Notes: a model not told the origin generated them from the sequence alone. Counted from the stretch's first letter, positions 8,080 to 16,933 are shown. The stretch is 64,000 nucleotides of DNA from JAJKIV01 sp036741775 (GCA_036741775.1 DAINRQ010000013.1:28606-92605), one strand, 5' to 3'. Made by a program: numbers and translations.

Positions 8080-8703
8080 ATGATCGTCACCGAAGCGCCC
8101 TGGTACCAGGCTCTCTCCCCGTACGTCGAACGCGACGACCTCGTCGTGGAGCTCGCGCGTCCCTTCCTCCGCCCCACCGGCGAGCGCGTGGACTCGGTGC
8201 CGAGTGTCTTCGTGCGATTTCCGCAATGGCAGGGCGCGCCGTTCACCGACGACCTCGGGAAGAAGGGCGCCGCCATGATCGACCTCGACGGCGAGCACCT
8301 CTTCCCCGAGCTCGCGATCCTGCGCCTGCTCGAGCGGGACGGATGGGAAGGGCGCTGGATCCACGCCAACTCGAGCGGCGAGATCACGAAGTACATCACC
8401 GAGTGGCGCGACGTCTCACGGCAGGAGCAGCGGAGCCGTCCCATCCAGCACGACGGCGCGCGCGCGACGCTCTACGCCATCGCCGATCGCTCGGGCAATC
8501 GGTACGGCGGATGCTGGAGCGTGTTCGCCTGGCGCGGCGACAGCTACGCGTTCTTCGAGGTGAAGCGACAATCGGCCAAGGCCAGGGAGAAGCTCAAGTC
8601 CGCGCAGGAAGCCTGGGTGCGCGCGGCGCTCTCACTGCGCGAGCAGGTCATGGGGCCGCTCGATTTCGCGCTCGTGCAGTGGGATTACCGGAGCGACGCC
8701 TAA
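8080..8703 (+). CDS. Probable PD-(D/E)XK / VRR-NUC-like nuclease-fold protein
   Basis: About 207 residues, unknown in detail. Features suggesting a restriction-endonuclease fold are an early helix with an acidic residue (FPELAILRLLERDGWEGRWI), a central strand with FFEVKRQSAKAREKL (the ExK of the active site) and a following helix with Gln (SAQEAWVRAAL). This arrangement is like VRR-NUC domains. An acidic residue between these elements is not certain, so activity is unproven. ATG 8080 and GTG 8074 are both possible; neither has a clear ribosome-binding site. The TAA stop lies inside one CGTTAGGC-type octamer. Confidence 0.55.
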   Translation: MIVTEAPWYQALSPYVERDDLVVELARPFLRPTGERVDSVPSVFVRFPQWQGAPFTDDLGKKGAAMIDLDGEHLFPELAILRLLERDGWEGRWIHANSSGEITKYITEWRDVSRQEQRSRPIQHDGARATLYAIADRSGNRYGGCWSVFAWRGDSYAFFEVKRQSAKAREKLKSAQEAWVRAALSLREQVMGPLDFALVQWDYRSDA

Positions 8704-8705
8704 CG

Positions 8706-9827
8706 TCAGTCGTCCCGCACGCGCACGCGCGCCGAGCCCGACTTGCCGGCGACCGTCGCGGTAATCGTCACATTCCCCTGCCGGTGACCGCGCACGCGCC
8801 CCGTCTCGTCGACCGTGGCGACCCGCGTGTCGCTGCTCGTCCACTGGACCTGCTGGCCGAGGACGACATTACCACGCGAGTCGAACACGGTTGCCGTCAG
8901 GCGGAACGACTCGCCCTCGTCGACTGTGGCGTCGGCCGGGGTGACCTCCACGCGGTGAACCGACGGCGCGAGCACCGTGACCGTCGCGCTCCCGCTCTTC
9001 CCTTCGCTCGATGCGATGATCGTCGCCGTCCCCGGCGCCACCGCGAACACGATCCCCGTCGCGTTGACGGTTGCCACCTGCGGCCGATTCGATGTCCAGG
9101 AAACCGTTCGCCCACTGAGGGGCTGCCCGGACGCGTTACGCGGCTGCGCTTCGAACCCGGTGGTTTCTCCGACGACGAGCGTCGCCGAGCTCGGGCTCAC
9201 GGCTACGCTAGCGACGGGGGCGGGCGTCACGTTGATGGCCGCGACGCCACTCTTCCCTTCGATGGTCGCCGTGATCGCCACGCCGCCTGGCGAGACCCCG
9301 GTCACGAGGCCGTCGCCGCTCACGGTGGCGACGTTAGGCCGGCTGGTCGTCCAGGCAACGGGGCGCCCGGCGAGGACCGCGCCCTGTCCATCGAGCGCCT
9401 CCGCGGTCAGCCGCACGGATCCACCGACGACGATGTCTCGACTCGACGGCGTGATACGGACCGACGCCACCGGGACCGGAAGCACGACGACCTCGGCCGT
9501 CGCCGTTTTCCCCTCGACGCTGGCGGCGATCGGCACGGTGCCGACGAACTTGCCCGTGACCACGCCGTCCTCGGACACCGTCGCGAAGTTGGGGTCGGCG
9601 CTCACCCAGAGCACTCTTCGCCCGGTCACGACATTCCCCGCGGCATCCAGGGCGGTGGCCGTGAGCGGCACGGTCGCGCCGACGACGACAGTGGCGCTCG
9701 GAGGAGCGACCTCTACAGTCGCCACCGGTTCACCGCTGGGGTCCAGCGCGTCATCGCGGCAGGCGGCGACGGCAAGTGCAGCCACGGCGGACGCCACCCA
9801 CCACTTCCATTCGAGTCGCGGGCTCAT
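8706..9827 (-). CDS. Lipoprotein with four Big2-type Ig-like domains
   Basis: A 373-residue surface lipoprotein. A hydrophobic leader ends VAAC at about residue 22-23. Four tandem bacterial Ig-like (Big2) domains of about 85-90 residues follow. Each begins VASVxVxPSSxxxVVG, contains a central SxxPxVATVSGDGLVTG-type strand and ends GKSGxAxVxV. Such domains are extracellular adhesion or spacer modules. There is no extra catalytic or anchoring domain, so it may serve as a surface spacer or a partner of the similar Ig-bearing protein at 19034-21067. ATG 9827 is used because it directly precedes the leader. Confidence 0.82.
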   Translation of the reverse strand: MSPRLEWKWWVASAVAALAVAACRDDALDPSGEPVATVEVAPPSATVVVGATVPLTATALDAAGNVVTGRRVLWVSADPNFATVSEDGVVTGKFVGTVPIAASVEGKTATAEVVVLPVPVASVRITPSSRDIVVGGSVRLTAEALDGQGAVLAGRPVAWTTSRPNVATVSGDGLVTGVSPGGVAITATIEGKSGVAAINVTPAPVASVAVSPSSATLVVGETTGFEAQPRNASGQPLSGRTVSWTSNRPQVATVNATGIVFAVAPGTATIIASSEGKSGSATVTVLAPSVHRVEVTPADATVDEGESFRLTATVFDSRGNVVLGQQVQWTSSDTRVATVDETGRVRGHRQGNVTITATVAGKSGSARVRVRDD

Positions 9828-10001
9828 TCCGAGGATGCATTCTGCACGAATCGAACCCGGCGTGTCGGCTCGCTTCGACACATGGGCCCACTTCGTCCGA
9901 TGACGTGTTCGCGCCTCGACGGATTGGGCGGGATAGCCAGTGAATGAGTGTGTGCGTCGGGCGGGCCTGGTCGCGGCTGGACGGCCCTCTACCGGGAGGG
10001 C

Positions 10002-10802
10002 TCAGAGTTCAGAGCCGCAGTACCGGCAGTACCTCGCGTCCGCGTCATGCCGCTCGACACCGCACCCCGGACACGGCCGCCGAGCAACGGGGTGTCGCGA
10101 AGCCCGGTCGAGCTCCAGCGTCACGATGCCGGTCGGCACGGCGATGATCCCGTAGCCGAGCACCATCAACATCGACGCGAGCAGCTTTCCCGGCGGTGTC
10201 TCCGGCGCCGTGTCACCGTAGCCGACCGTCGTGATCGTGACGATCGCCCAGTAGATGCTCTGCGGGATGCTCGTGAACCCGCTGTCCGGGCCCTCGATGA
10301 GGTACATGAGCGAGCCCACGACCGTGACGATCGACAATACGGTGGCGAGGAATACCGTGATCTTGTAGCGGCTCGCGCGGAGTGCCGTGTTCAGCACCGC
10401 CGCTTCGCTGACGTAGCGGGCGAGCTTCAGGATGCGGAAAACGCGCAGCACGCGGAGCACGCGGAGCACGATGAGGAAGCGTCCCGCGGGGAACACGACC
10501 GCGAGATAGGTCGGCAGCACCGCGAGCAGGTCCACGATGCCATAGAAGCTCCGCGCATATCGGAGCGGGTGCTTCGCCGTCCACAGGCGCGCGAGGTACT
10601 CGATCGTGAAGAGCACCGTAAAGGCCCACTCGGCTGCGCGTAGCTCCGTGCCGTAACGCGTGCTGATCCAGCTCACGCTGTCGAGCATTACCACGAGCAC
10701 GCTCAACAGGATGGCGATCAGAAGCACGACGTCGAACGCCCGTTCCGCGGGGTCGTCGTGCTGGTAGATGAGCTCGTGGAGTCGTTCGCGAAACGACTTC
10801 AC
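10002..10802 (-). CDS. Voltage-gated potassium channel with C-terminal zinc ribbon
   Basis: A 266-residue Kv-type channel subunit with six membrane helices. S4 carries regularly spaced arginines (GRFLIVLRVLRVLRVFRI, continuing LKLARY; about 107-130). The pore loop contains the selectivity filter TVGYGDTAP near residue 200. After S6 there is a short cytoplasmic tail with CPGCG...CRYCG, a four-cysteine zinc ribbon, in the place where many channels carry RCK or cyclic-nucleotide domains. A tetramer conducting K+ in response to voltage is expected. The start is GTG 10802 (GAGG about ten bases upstream). It lies in the same direction as the Big2 lipoprotein but 174 bp away. Confidence 0.9.
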   Translation of the reverse strand: MKSFRERLHELIYQHDDPAERAFDVVLLIAILLSVLVVMLDSVSWISTRYGTELRAAEWAFTVLFTIEYLARLWTAKHPLRYARSFYGIVDLLAVLPTYLAVVFPAGRFLIVLRVLRVLRVFRILKLARYVSEAAVLNTALRASRYKITVFLATVLSIVTVVGSLMYLIEGPDSGFTSIPQSIYWAIVTITTVGYGDTAPETPPGKLLASMLMVLGYGIIAVPTGIVTLELDRASRHPVARRPCPGCGVERHDADARYCRYCGSEL

Positions 10803-11143
10803 GGTCGAACGACCTCAACGCACCGAACGTTCGCCGTCATCTAATGGTGGGAGACATGCGCCCTCGTTGCCCCAGGTGCATCACGATGCCCTGCGTGCGT
10901 GACCGGGGTCGATCTTGGCGATCGGTCCGGCGACCCGCAAGCATGTTGCTCCGTGTTGGCGCGCCGGTCGGGTCGTGCCCGTGTATCGCCGTGATGAGGC
11001 CAGTGACCGGCCGGCGTCGGACCAGCTCTTGCACTACGCCGATACGTTAGGCAACCGTCGCACGCCGTCGTCACGACCCGTGGTCTCCGGACGAAAGGGC
11101 CAGCGGAGCGACGAATACCTCGGATGGGGACGTCGAGGAGTCC
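10803..11143. other. Intergenic region between divergent channel and cupin genes
   Basis: These 341 bases contain no reading frame with a convincing start or family motif. They must hold promoters for both flanking genes, but I see no strong -35/-10 pair. One CGTTAGGC octamer lies at 11045-11052, one of the few outside a coding region. Confidence 0.4.
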
Positions 11144-11485
11144 ATGCCGACCAAACACCTTCGTTTCGGAAGTGGGTTCCGCGTCGCGCTCTCGAACGAG
11201 CGTGCCCAGGCCGCGACGATGGTCATCGCGCCAGGCGACTCCGAAGGCGGGCCGGACAATCGACACCGCGGTGCCGACCAGTGGCTCTACGTGCTGTCGG
11301 GGAGCGGTCTCGCGATCCTCGGGCGGCGCCGACACGTGATTCGCGCCGGAACGCTCGTGCTCATCGAGCGTGGCACAACGCACGAGATTCGTAACACCGG
11401 GCGCACACCGCTCGAGACGCTCAACGTATACGTTCCTCGCGCGTATCGATCGGACGGTAACGCCCTGCCGCGTGGGCGCGGCTGA
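11144..11485 (+). CDS. Cupin-domain protein
   Basis: A 113-residue single-domain cupin. The first cupin motif is approximated by GPDNRHRGADQWLYVLSGSG (about 43-62), with His 48 and an Asp/Gln in place of the usual metal ligands. The second motif is AGTLVLIERGTTHEIRNTG (about 72-90), with His 84. This fits a small sensor or isomerase-like cupin of unknown ligand. ATG 11144 has GAGG five bases upstream. It is a stand-alone gene followed by 230 bp of intergenic sequence. Confidence 0.78.
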   Translation: MPTKHLRFGSGFRVALSNERAQAATMVIAPGDSEGGPDNRHRGADQWLYVLSGSGLAILGRRRHVIRAGTLVLIERGTTHEIRNTGRTPLETLNVYVPRAYRSDGNALPRGRG

Positions 11486-11715
11486 CCTAAGCGCGCGCGA
11501 GCGATGAGGTCAGCAACGTCGTCCCGCTCGCCCGGTACTGCTCGGCTCGGTAGTCTCGAAGATCGCGGACCGCGGCAGAAAAATCATTTGTTGTTGCTGT
11601 TCTCGCGCCCAATCGTAAACCGGGAAACGGGGGTTGAAAGGATGCGGCCCGTGACCGATCTGCATAGTTTCATGCCGGTCGGGACTCGACGGATCCCTTC
11701 ACGACGAGGTGTCAC

Positions 11716-11880
11716 ATGAAGAAGAAAGGACCGCGTTCCATCCCGGACTTTTCGCGCAAGGCTCCAGTGCGCGGACCCACAGTCAACGCTGATCCCGGCG
11801 CCCCCGTCCCCCAGCGGCCTCGCGAGCAGGTCGTGAAGCCTCGAGCTACCTCCGCGAAGTCAGGCCGGCGAGGACAATAG
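11716..11880 (+). CDS. 54-residue basic protein, coupled to the downstream histidine kinase
   Basis: A short frame from ATG 11716 with GAGG six bases upstream. The product begins MKKKGPRSIPDFSRKAPVRG, is rich in Pro, Lys and Arg, and ends ATSAKSGRRGQ. No hydrophobic segment or cysteine is present, and it is probably disordered. Its stop (11878-11880) is four bases before the GTG start of the histidine kinase, whose ribosome-binding site (GAGGA) lies inside this gene. That argues for real translation and coupling. Function unknown; the strongly basic composition would allow binding to nucleic acid or to the kinase. Confidence 0.6.
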   Translation: MKKKGPRSIPDFSRKAPVRGPTVNADPGAPVPQRPREQVVKPRATSAKSGRRGQ

Positions 11881-11884
11881 CACC

Positions 11885-13843
11885 GTGCTCCATTCAGCGG
11901 GCGATGTCGACCGCTCAATCACCGTCCCGCCCTCGAACGGCACGCGCGACTTCTTCGCGCCACAGCTCTACGAGGCGATCACCGAGGCGTTCGTCGCCCT
12001 CGACCGCGACTGGCGCTTCGTCCACGTGAACTCGCGCGCCGGCGCGATCGCCGGCCGCGACCCCGCATCGCTCCTCGGACGCAACGTCTGGGACGAGTTC
12101 CCCGAAGCCGTCGGCCGGCCATTCTACAACGCGTGCCAGCACTCGGCCGCGACAGGCACGCCCGTTCTCGCCGACGGCTGCTTCGCCCCCTGGGACTGCC
12201 GGTGCACGAGCCGCCTGTACCCCAGCGCGAACGGCCTCCTCATCGTGTTCGCCGCGGGCGAGGCCACCGATGCGCGAAAAACGCATGGCGTCGAGCAGTC
12301 CCGCTACCTGCGCGCCATCCTCGACACGACACCCGAGTGCATCAAGGTCGTCCGCCGAGACGGCTCGCTGCTCGACATGAACCAGGCGGGGCTCACGCTC
12401 ATCGAGGCCTCATCGTTCGAGGCCGTGAGCGGACACTGCGTCTACCCCATGGTCGTGGACCGCGACCGCGACGCATTCCGGCGGGCGGTCGAATCGGCCT
12501 GTGATGGCGAGACCGTACGCACGGAGTTCGAGATCGTCACGCTCGGCGGCAGGCATCGCCTGATGGAGTCGCGCATGGTGCCGCTGCGCGACCAGAGCGG
12601 CATCATCATCGCTGCCCTGTGCATGACGAGCGACATCACCGACCGCCGAGCCCTCGAGGCCCACCTGCGGCAGGCGCAGAAGCTCGAGGCGGTGGGTCAG
12701 CTCGCCGGCGGCGTGGCGCACGACTTCAACAACCTGCTCACGGTCATCGGCAACTACGGGCAGTTCCTCGCGCAGGAGCTTGCCGCGGGAACGCGTGCCC
12801 GTGCCGACCTCGAGGAGCTCCTCGGCGCCACGCGACGAGCGGCCGCACTCACCCGTCAGCTGCTCACGTTCGGCCGCAAGCAGGTCCCCGTCCCGAAGCT
12901 GCTCGACCCGAACGAGGTGATTCGTGGGGTCCAGACGATGCTGCGCCGCCTCATTGGCGAGCACATCGCGCTCGTCGCCGACCTCGAGCCTAACGCCGGT
13001 CGCGTGCTCGTGGATCCAGGCCAGCTCGAGCAGGTGCTCGTGAATCTCGTACTGAACGCGCGGGACGCGACTCCGTCGGGCGGGCTCCTCACCATCGAGA
13101 CGGGACGCGTCCAGCTGACCGCCGGCGGCCTGCTTCAGGGTTCCGCGGGTGCCGGCGTCACGGCACTCGTGGGTAGTCCGGGCGACCACGTGGTCATCAG
13201 CGTCACCGACAACGGCGCCGGGATGGACGACGCCACGCTGCGCCGCGTGTTCGAGCCCTACTTCACCACGAAGCCGCAGGGTCGAGGGACGGGGCTCGGT
13301 CTCGCGACGATCTACGGCATCGTGGCACAGGCCGGCGGCGCCCTCCGTGTGCGGAGCGCGGTGGATCGCGGCACGACGGTCGAGGTGTACCTCCCGCGCC
13401 ATGAGTCTCCCGAGCTCATCGGCGCCACAGCCGATGACACTGAGATGGCAGTGACCGGCGCACACGGTCGTGAAACCGTGCTGGTGGCCGAGGATGAGGG
13501 CGCGGTGCGCGAGTCGGTACGCAGGATTCTCGAGCGCGCGGGGTACGCGGTGATCGAGGCGCGCCATGGCGCCGACGCGCTGCTTCTCTGGCGCGAGCGG
13601 AAGGACGAGATCGCGCTCGTGCTCACCGACCTCGTGATGCCGGAGATGCGCGGGAGCGAGCTCGCCGCGCGGATTCGCGAGGCGTCGCCCGACACGAAGG
13701 TGATCTACATGTCGGGCTACGCATCGGAATCCGCACGCGCGACGGTGAAGCCGGGTGACGTGCTCGTCGAGAAGCCGTTCGAGGCGGACGCGCTCTTGCG
13801 CGTCGTTCGCGAAGCGCTCGACGGCGCAGGTACCGGGGCCTAG
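11885..13843 (+). CDS. Hybrid sensor histidine kinase (PAS-PAS-HisKA-HATPase-REC)
   Basis: A 652-residue soluble hybrid kinase. Two PAS-like domains (about 25-130 and 143-255, the second ending MTSDITDRR) precede the dimerisation domain. Its phospho-accepting His is in GQLAGGVAHDFNNLL near 279. The ATPase domain has LVLNARDATP (N box), DNGAGM and GRGTGLGL (about 365-500). The receiver domain (about 530-650) has EDEGA and the acceptor Asp in LVLTDLVMPEMRG near 581. There are no membrane segments, so it senses a cytoplasmic signal. The start is GTG 11885, four bases after the small basic gene. It converges on asnB with only four bases between stops. Confidence 0.9.
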   Translation: MLHSAGDVDRSITVPPSNGTRDFFAPQLYEAITEAFVALDRDWRFVHVNSRAGAIAGRDPASLLGRNVWDEFPEAVGRPFYNACQHSAATGTPVLADGCFAPWDCRCTSRLYPSANGLLIVFAAGEATDARKTHGVEQSRYLRAILDTTPECIKVVRRDGSLLDMNQAGLTLIEASSFEAVSGHCVYPMVVDRDRDAFRRAVESACDGETVRTEFEIVTLGGRHRLMESRMVPLRDQSGIIIAALCMTSDITDRRALEAHLRQAQKLEAVGQLAGGVAHDFNNLLTVIGNYGQFLAQELAAGTRARADLEELLGATRRAAALTRQLLTFGRKQVPVPKLLDPNEVIRGVQTMLRRLIGEHIALVADLEPNAGRVLVDPGQLEQVLVNLVLNARDATPSGGLLTIETGRVQLTAGGLLQGSAGAGVTALVGSPGDHVVISVTDNGAGMDDATLRRVFEPYFTTKPQGRGTGLGLATIYGIVAQAGGALRVRSAVDRGTTVEVYLPRHESPELIGATADDTEMAVTGAHGRETVLVAEDEGAVRESVRRILERAGYAVIEARHGADALLLWRERKDEIALVLTDLVMPEMRGSELAARIREASPDTKVIYMSGYASESARATVKPGDVLVEKPFEADALLRVVREALDGAGTGA

Positions 13844-13847
13844 CAAC

Positions 13848-15767
13848 TCACATTCGGAGTCGCTCGTGCAGAAGGCAGATGCTGCCCATCCACATGAGCA
13901 TCGGGTCCGCTCTGTTCCTCGCCGCCGCGTCCATCTTCGGCACCGCATCGAGAAACGCGGTCACCTTGTGGCGATCATAGATACCCGGCCCATCGAGCAG
14001 GTCGCTCCGCAGCGTGTCCTGCAGCAGGGTGAAGAGCTTCCCGCCCTGCTGGACCGTTGCCGGCGGTGACATGAACGGGTGCTTCTGCCGCCGGTAGACC
14101 GTGTCCGTGATGGCCGGCCGCGCGGCCTCACGCAGGAGCCACTTCTCGGTCATGCCGTTGATCTTCACCGAGACCGGCATGCGTGCTACCGCTTCGGCCA
14201 CCCGGTGATCGAGGAAGGGGAGTCGCCCTTCCACCGAGTGCGCCATCTCCATCCGGTCGCCGAGGTTGCTCAGGATGTAGTTCGGCAGCGACGTCTTGCC
14301 CCAGATGTAGAGGGACTGATTGACCGCATCGCGACCGACGAGCTGGTGCTCCACATCCAGACCGTTGAGCAGGAGCCGGTAGGTGTCACGTCCCGCGAAC
14401 GCGCCGGTGAAGTCGTCGCTCGCGAGCGACAGGAGCCCGGCGCCGAGCCCCGCCCAGACCTCGAGCTGCGAGGGCACGAAGCCGAGTATCCGCCTGACGC
14501 CGTCGAGGTCCACGCGGCCCTGCGGCATGAGCATGCCCGACGACACCCGGTTCGCCTGCGCCAGCTCGGCGAGTAGGCGCTCCTTCATCGCGGGGTCGAA
14601 TCCGTTCCGGCCGTAGAGCACCGCATCCCGGCGGAAATGCGGGTACCCGGCGAGGATCTCGTCGCTCCCTTCCCCGGTGAGCACGACCTTGATGCCGTCG
14701 TCACGTACCGCCTTACTCAGCAGGAACTTCGCGACGACGTGCGCGTTCGCGAACGGCCGCTCAGCGTGATAGAGCGCGTCAGAGAAATGGTCGGCGGTGT
14801 GTTCCGACCGGATGTCGATGCGGCGGAACTCCGCGCCCGAGAGTGCGGCCTGCTCCTCGGCGATCGCGCGCTCGTCGTAGTCCACGTGGTCGAACGACAG
14901 CGTGTAGGCGCGCAGGGGCTGCGACGCGAGCCGGGAGGCGACGCCGAGCACGGCGCACGAATCGATGCCGCCGCTCAGGTAGCAGGCGACGGGGACGTCC
15001 GCGCGAAGGCGAAGCTTGACGGCCTGCTCGAACTCGTGCGCGAACGTCGCCACGGAATCGCGTGGGTCGCCGTGCGTCGACAGCTCGTCCGCCGTGGGAT
15101 AGTCCCAGTCCCAGTACGGGGCGACGCGCACGTGTTCCCCGTCGGTCGTGAGGTAATGGCCCGGTGGAACCTGGTGGATCCCCGCGCATAACGAGCGATC
15201 GGGCGCGTGCGTGACGAAGTGGACGTCGTAGAGCATCTCGCGGTCCCACCGAAGCGGGACGCCGAGCTCCGTGAACGCCTTCATTTCCGACGCGAGGTAG
15301 AACGCGCCGTCGTAGACCGTGTAGTAGAGCGGCTTGATCCCGAACCGGTCGCGCGCCGCGAACAGGACGCCATCGCGCGCGTCCCAGATGGCGAACGCGT
15401 ATTCGCCGCGGAGCGTGTGTACGGATCGCGGACCCCGATCCTCGTAGAGGTGCAGGGCAATCTCGGAATCCGAGCGGGTGCGGAACGTGTGACCGTCCCG
15501 CTCGAGGTCGGACCGAATGCGCTCGAAGTCGTAGAACTCGCCGTTCACGACGACGTGGAGCTGCCCGTCTTCGCTGGCGATGGGCTGCGCGCCGGTGGCG
15601 AGGTCAATGATGCTCAGTCGCGCGTGCCCGAGCCCCGCGCGACATCGCGGATCGACCCAGACGCGCCAGCCGTCGGGACCGCGATGATGGAGTTTTCGGG
15701 TCGCTCGACCGAGTGATTCGGCGGACACACCGCCGTCCCGGGAGACGACTGCAACGATGCCGCACAT
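13848..15767 (-). CDS. asnB: Asparagine synthetase (glutamine-hydrolysing)
   Basis: A 639-residue class B asparagine synthetase that makes asparagine from aspartate, ATP and glutamine. Cys2 of MCGIVAVV is the glutaminase nucleophile. The N-terminal Ntn domain shows RGPDG, LGHARLSIID and NGEFYD. The synthetase domain has the PP-loop SGGIDSCAVLG near residue 265 and the later VLTGEGSDEILAGYPHFR motif. The length is typical of the XrtA-locus or stand-alone AsnB types, but no exopolysaccharide genes flank it, so primary amino-acid synthesis or peptide tailoring are both possible. ATG 15767 gives the mature-form Cys after Met removal. Confidence 0.92.
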   Translation of the reverse strand: MCGIVAVVSRDGGVSAESLGRATRKLHHRGPDGWRVWVDPRCRAGLGHARLSIIDLATGAQPIASEDGQLHVVVNGEFYDFERIRSDLERDGHTFRTRSDSEIALHLYEDRGPRSVHTLRGEYAFAIWDARDGVLFAARDRFGIKPLYYTVYDGAFYLASEMKAFTELGVPLRWDREMLYDVHFVTHAPDRSLCAGIHQVPPGHYLTTDGEHVRVAPYWDWDYPTADELSTHGDPRDSVATFAHEFEQAVKLRLRADVPVACYLSGGIDSCAVLGVASRLASQPLRAYTLSFDHVDYDERAIAEEQAALSGAEFRRIDIRSEHTADHFSDALYHAERPFANAHVVAKFLLSKAVRDDGIKVVLTGEGSDEILAGYPHFRRDAVLYGRNGFDPAMKERLLAELAQANRVSSGMLMPQGRVDLDGVRRILGFVPSQLEVWAGLGAGLLSLASDDFTGAFAGRDTYRLLLNGLDVEHQLVGRDAVNQSLYIWGKTSLPNYILSNLGDRMEMAHSVEGRLPFLDHRVAEAVARMPVSVKINGMTEKWLLREAARPAITDTVYRRQKHPFMSPPATVQQGGKLFTLLQDTLRSDLLDGPGIYDRHKVTAFLDAVPKMDAAARNRADPMLMWMGSICLLHERLRM

Positions 15768-15938
15768 GGATCGAATTTCGCGATCGGGCGGCGTCGAACA
15801 ATCTGGCGTGGGGATGGTCTGGACCCTGACGATGGTCAGGGCTCCGAGCTCCGAGCTGCTGTTGCCGGGTCAGCTCCTCTGGAGGCCGCTCCGCAATCTG
15901 TCACGACGCTCGTTGTACCCTGACGGTTCAGCGACGAA

Positions 15939-16262
15939 ATGATTTGGGATGCACCCCTTGGATGGCATGCCGCGGCAGTCGTCCGTCCGAGAATCACGAT
16001 CCGCTACGAGGGCGAGACAATTGGCGATTTCTCGGCGGACTTCTTCGTTGACGGAGGGGTGATCGCCGAGGTCAAGGCGGTGCGTGCGATCAACTCCGAG
16101 CATGAGAAACAGCTCGTGCACTATCTCAGCGCTACTGGGATCGACATCGGGCTGCTACTGAACTTCGGATCTCCGCGGCTCGAGTTCCGACGGAAGGCGC
16201 GACTCTATCTGCCGCATTCAGGCCGCTCTGGGAACGGCAAAAGACAGGATGGACAGGATTAA
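15939..16262 (+). pseudogene. 5'-truncated GxxExxY-type nuclease-fold gene
   Basis: The frame encodes RPRITIRYEGETIGDFSADFF, then VDGGVIAEVKAVRAINSEHEK and QLVHYLSATGIDIGLLLNFG, the C-terminal two thirds of GxxExxY proteins. It retains the PD-(D/E)XK-like Asp and the ExK of AEVKAV. The first 45 or so residues, including the GxxExxY motif itself, are absent, and no other frame in 15768-15938 supplies them. The 3' end runs directly into the dispersed ACAGGATGGACAGGAT repeat, whose first bases supply the tail GNGKRQDGQD. I treat it as a remnant; a short functional form cannot be excluded. Confidence 0.65.
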
Positions 16263-16337
16263 CAGGATGGCGAAGATGACTCGCGCGGCAGCACGGTCGC
16301 TCTCGCAAGCGGCCTGAAAGAGAGAAGGGAACGGTCC
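16217..16337 (+). repeat. Dispersed repeat A, copy 1
   Basis: The copy contains AAAAGACAGGATGGACAGG, then ATTAACAGGATGGCGAAG, then GGCAGCACGGTCGCTC, then AGCGGCCTGAA and GAGAAGGGAACGG. An 11-bp inverted repeat (16217-16227 with 16308-16318) brackets it. Two fuller copies in opposite orientations (37972-38079 and 38130-38248) and a fragment (38347-38372) occur elsewhere in the window. It abuts the truncated GxxExxY gene. Confidence 0.75.
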
Positions 16338-16398
16338 AGAATGCTCCATCCAGTGTGACGTCCGTGCGTAGAAGCCGCTCGGCGCACATGTTTCAACC

Positions 16399-16869
16399 AT
16401 GACCAGCACCCGGCCCGTATCCGCGACGGCGCGCTCGCATCCAGAGGGCTCCGAGCTCAACTCTCCGGTCTTGCTGTACGATGGCCTCTGCGGATTCTGC
16501 AACGGCGCCGTGCAGTTCGTGCTGAAACGCGACCGCCGGAGCCGGCTGCAGTACGCCACATTGCAGGGGGACTTCGCGCGTGAAGTAACCGCTCGGCACC
16601 CGGAGCTCGCTGGCATCGACTCGCTCGTTCTCGTCGAGACGGACGCCCGGACCGGACAGGAGCGAGTCTACATCCGCTCCGCCGGCGCGCTGCGGACGGC
16701 GCGCTACCTCGATGGGGCCTGGCCCCTAACGCGAGTATTCCTCGTCGTCCCTCGGCCCGTGCGAGACTGGGCGTACGACCTGTTCGCGAAGTGGCGGTAC
16801 CGACTGTTCGGGCGCTACGACTCCTGCCCCATCCCCACCCCGGAGCAACGAGCGCGCTTCATCGACTAG
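16399..16869 (+). CDS. DCC-family thiol-disulfide oxidoreductase-like protein (DUF393)
   Basis: A 156-residue protein of the DCC (DxxCxxC) family. The motif LLYDGLCGFCNGAVQFVLKRD lies at about 25-45, with the paired cysteines in CGFC. The C-terminal half has RDWAYDLFAKWRYRLFGRYDSC, the usual YxxxAxxRYxxFG-like signature. Members are predicted thioredoxin-like redox proteins, though direct activity is seldom shown. The first 20 residues are Ser/Thr-rich and may not all be translated. It is followed after 64 bp by a DinB-like gene that has its own candidate promoter. Confidence 0.85.
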   Translation: MTSTRPVSATARSHPEGSELNSPVLLYDGLCGFCNGAVQFVLKRDRRSRLQYATLQGDFAREVTARHPELAGIDSLVLVETDARTGQERVYIRSAGALRTARYLDGAWPLTRVFLVVPRPVRDWAYDLFAKWRYRLFGRYDSCPIPTPEQRARFID

Positions 16870-16892
16870 CGGATCGAGGCGTGTTGTGGCCA

Positions 16893-16901
16893 TGCTATAC
16901 T
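16893..16901 (+). promoter_or_regulatory. Candidate extended -10 promoter of the DinB-like gene
   Basis: TGCTATACT (16893-16901) is an extended -10 element (TGn plus TATACT), 33 bases ahead of ATG 16934. No good -35 is visible, which is acceptable for extended -10 promoters. The assignment is by sequence only. Confidence 0.4.
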
Positions 16902-16933
16902 ACGGACCACCCTCGACCCTCCGAGCCCCAAGG

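Noticed and set aside
8977..9903. A 308-codon plus-strand frame over the Big2 lipoprotein
   Set aside because: It follows the repeat period of the Ig domains on the other strand and has no independent support.
10994..11010. TGAGGCCAGTGACCGG shared with 43140-43155
   Set aside because: A single 16-base match in high-GC DNA of this length can arise by chance, and the flanks do not align.
12410..13948. A 512-codon antisense frame over the hybrid kinase
   Set aside because: The sense strand has full kinase and receiver motifs. The antisense product lacks any recognisable domain.
16886..16933. Upstream in-frame ATG extending the DinB-like protein by 16 residues
   Set aside because: It would precede the candidate -10 element, and the extra residues do not fit the family start.
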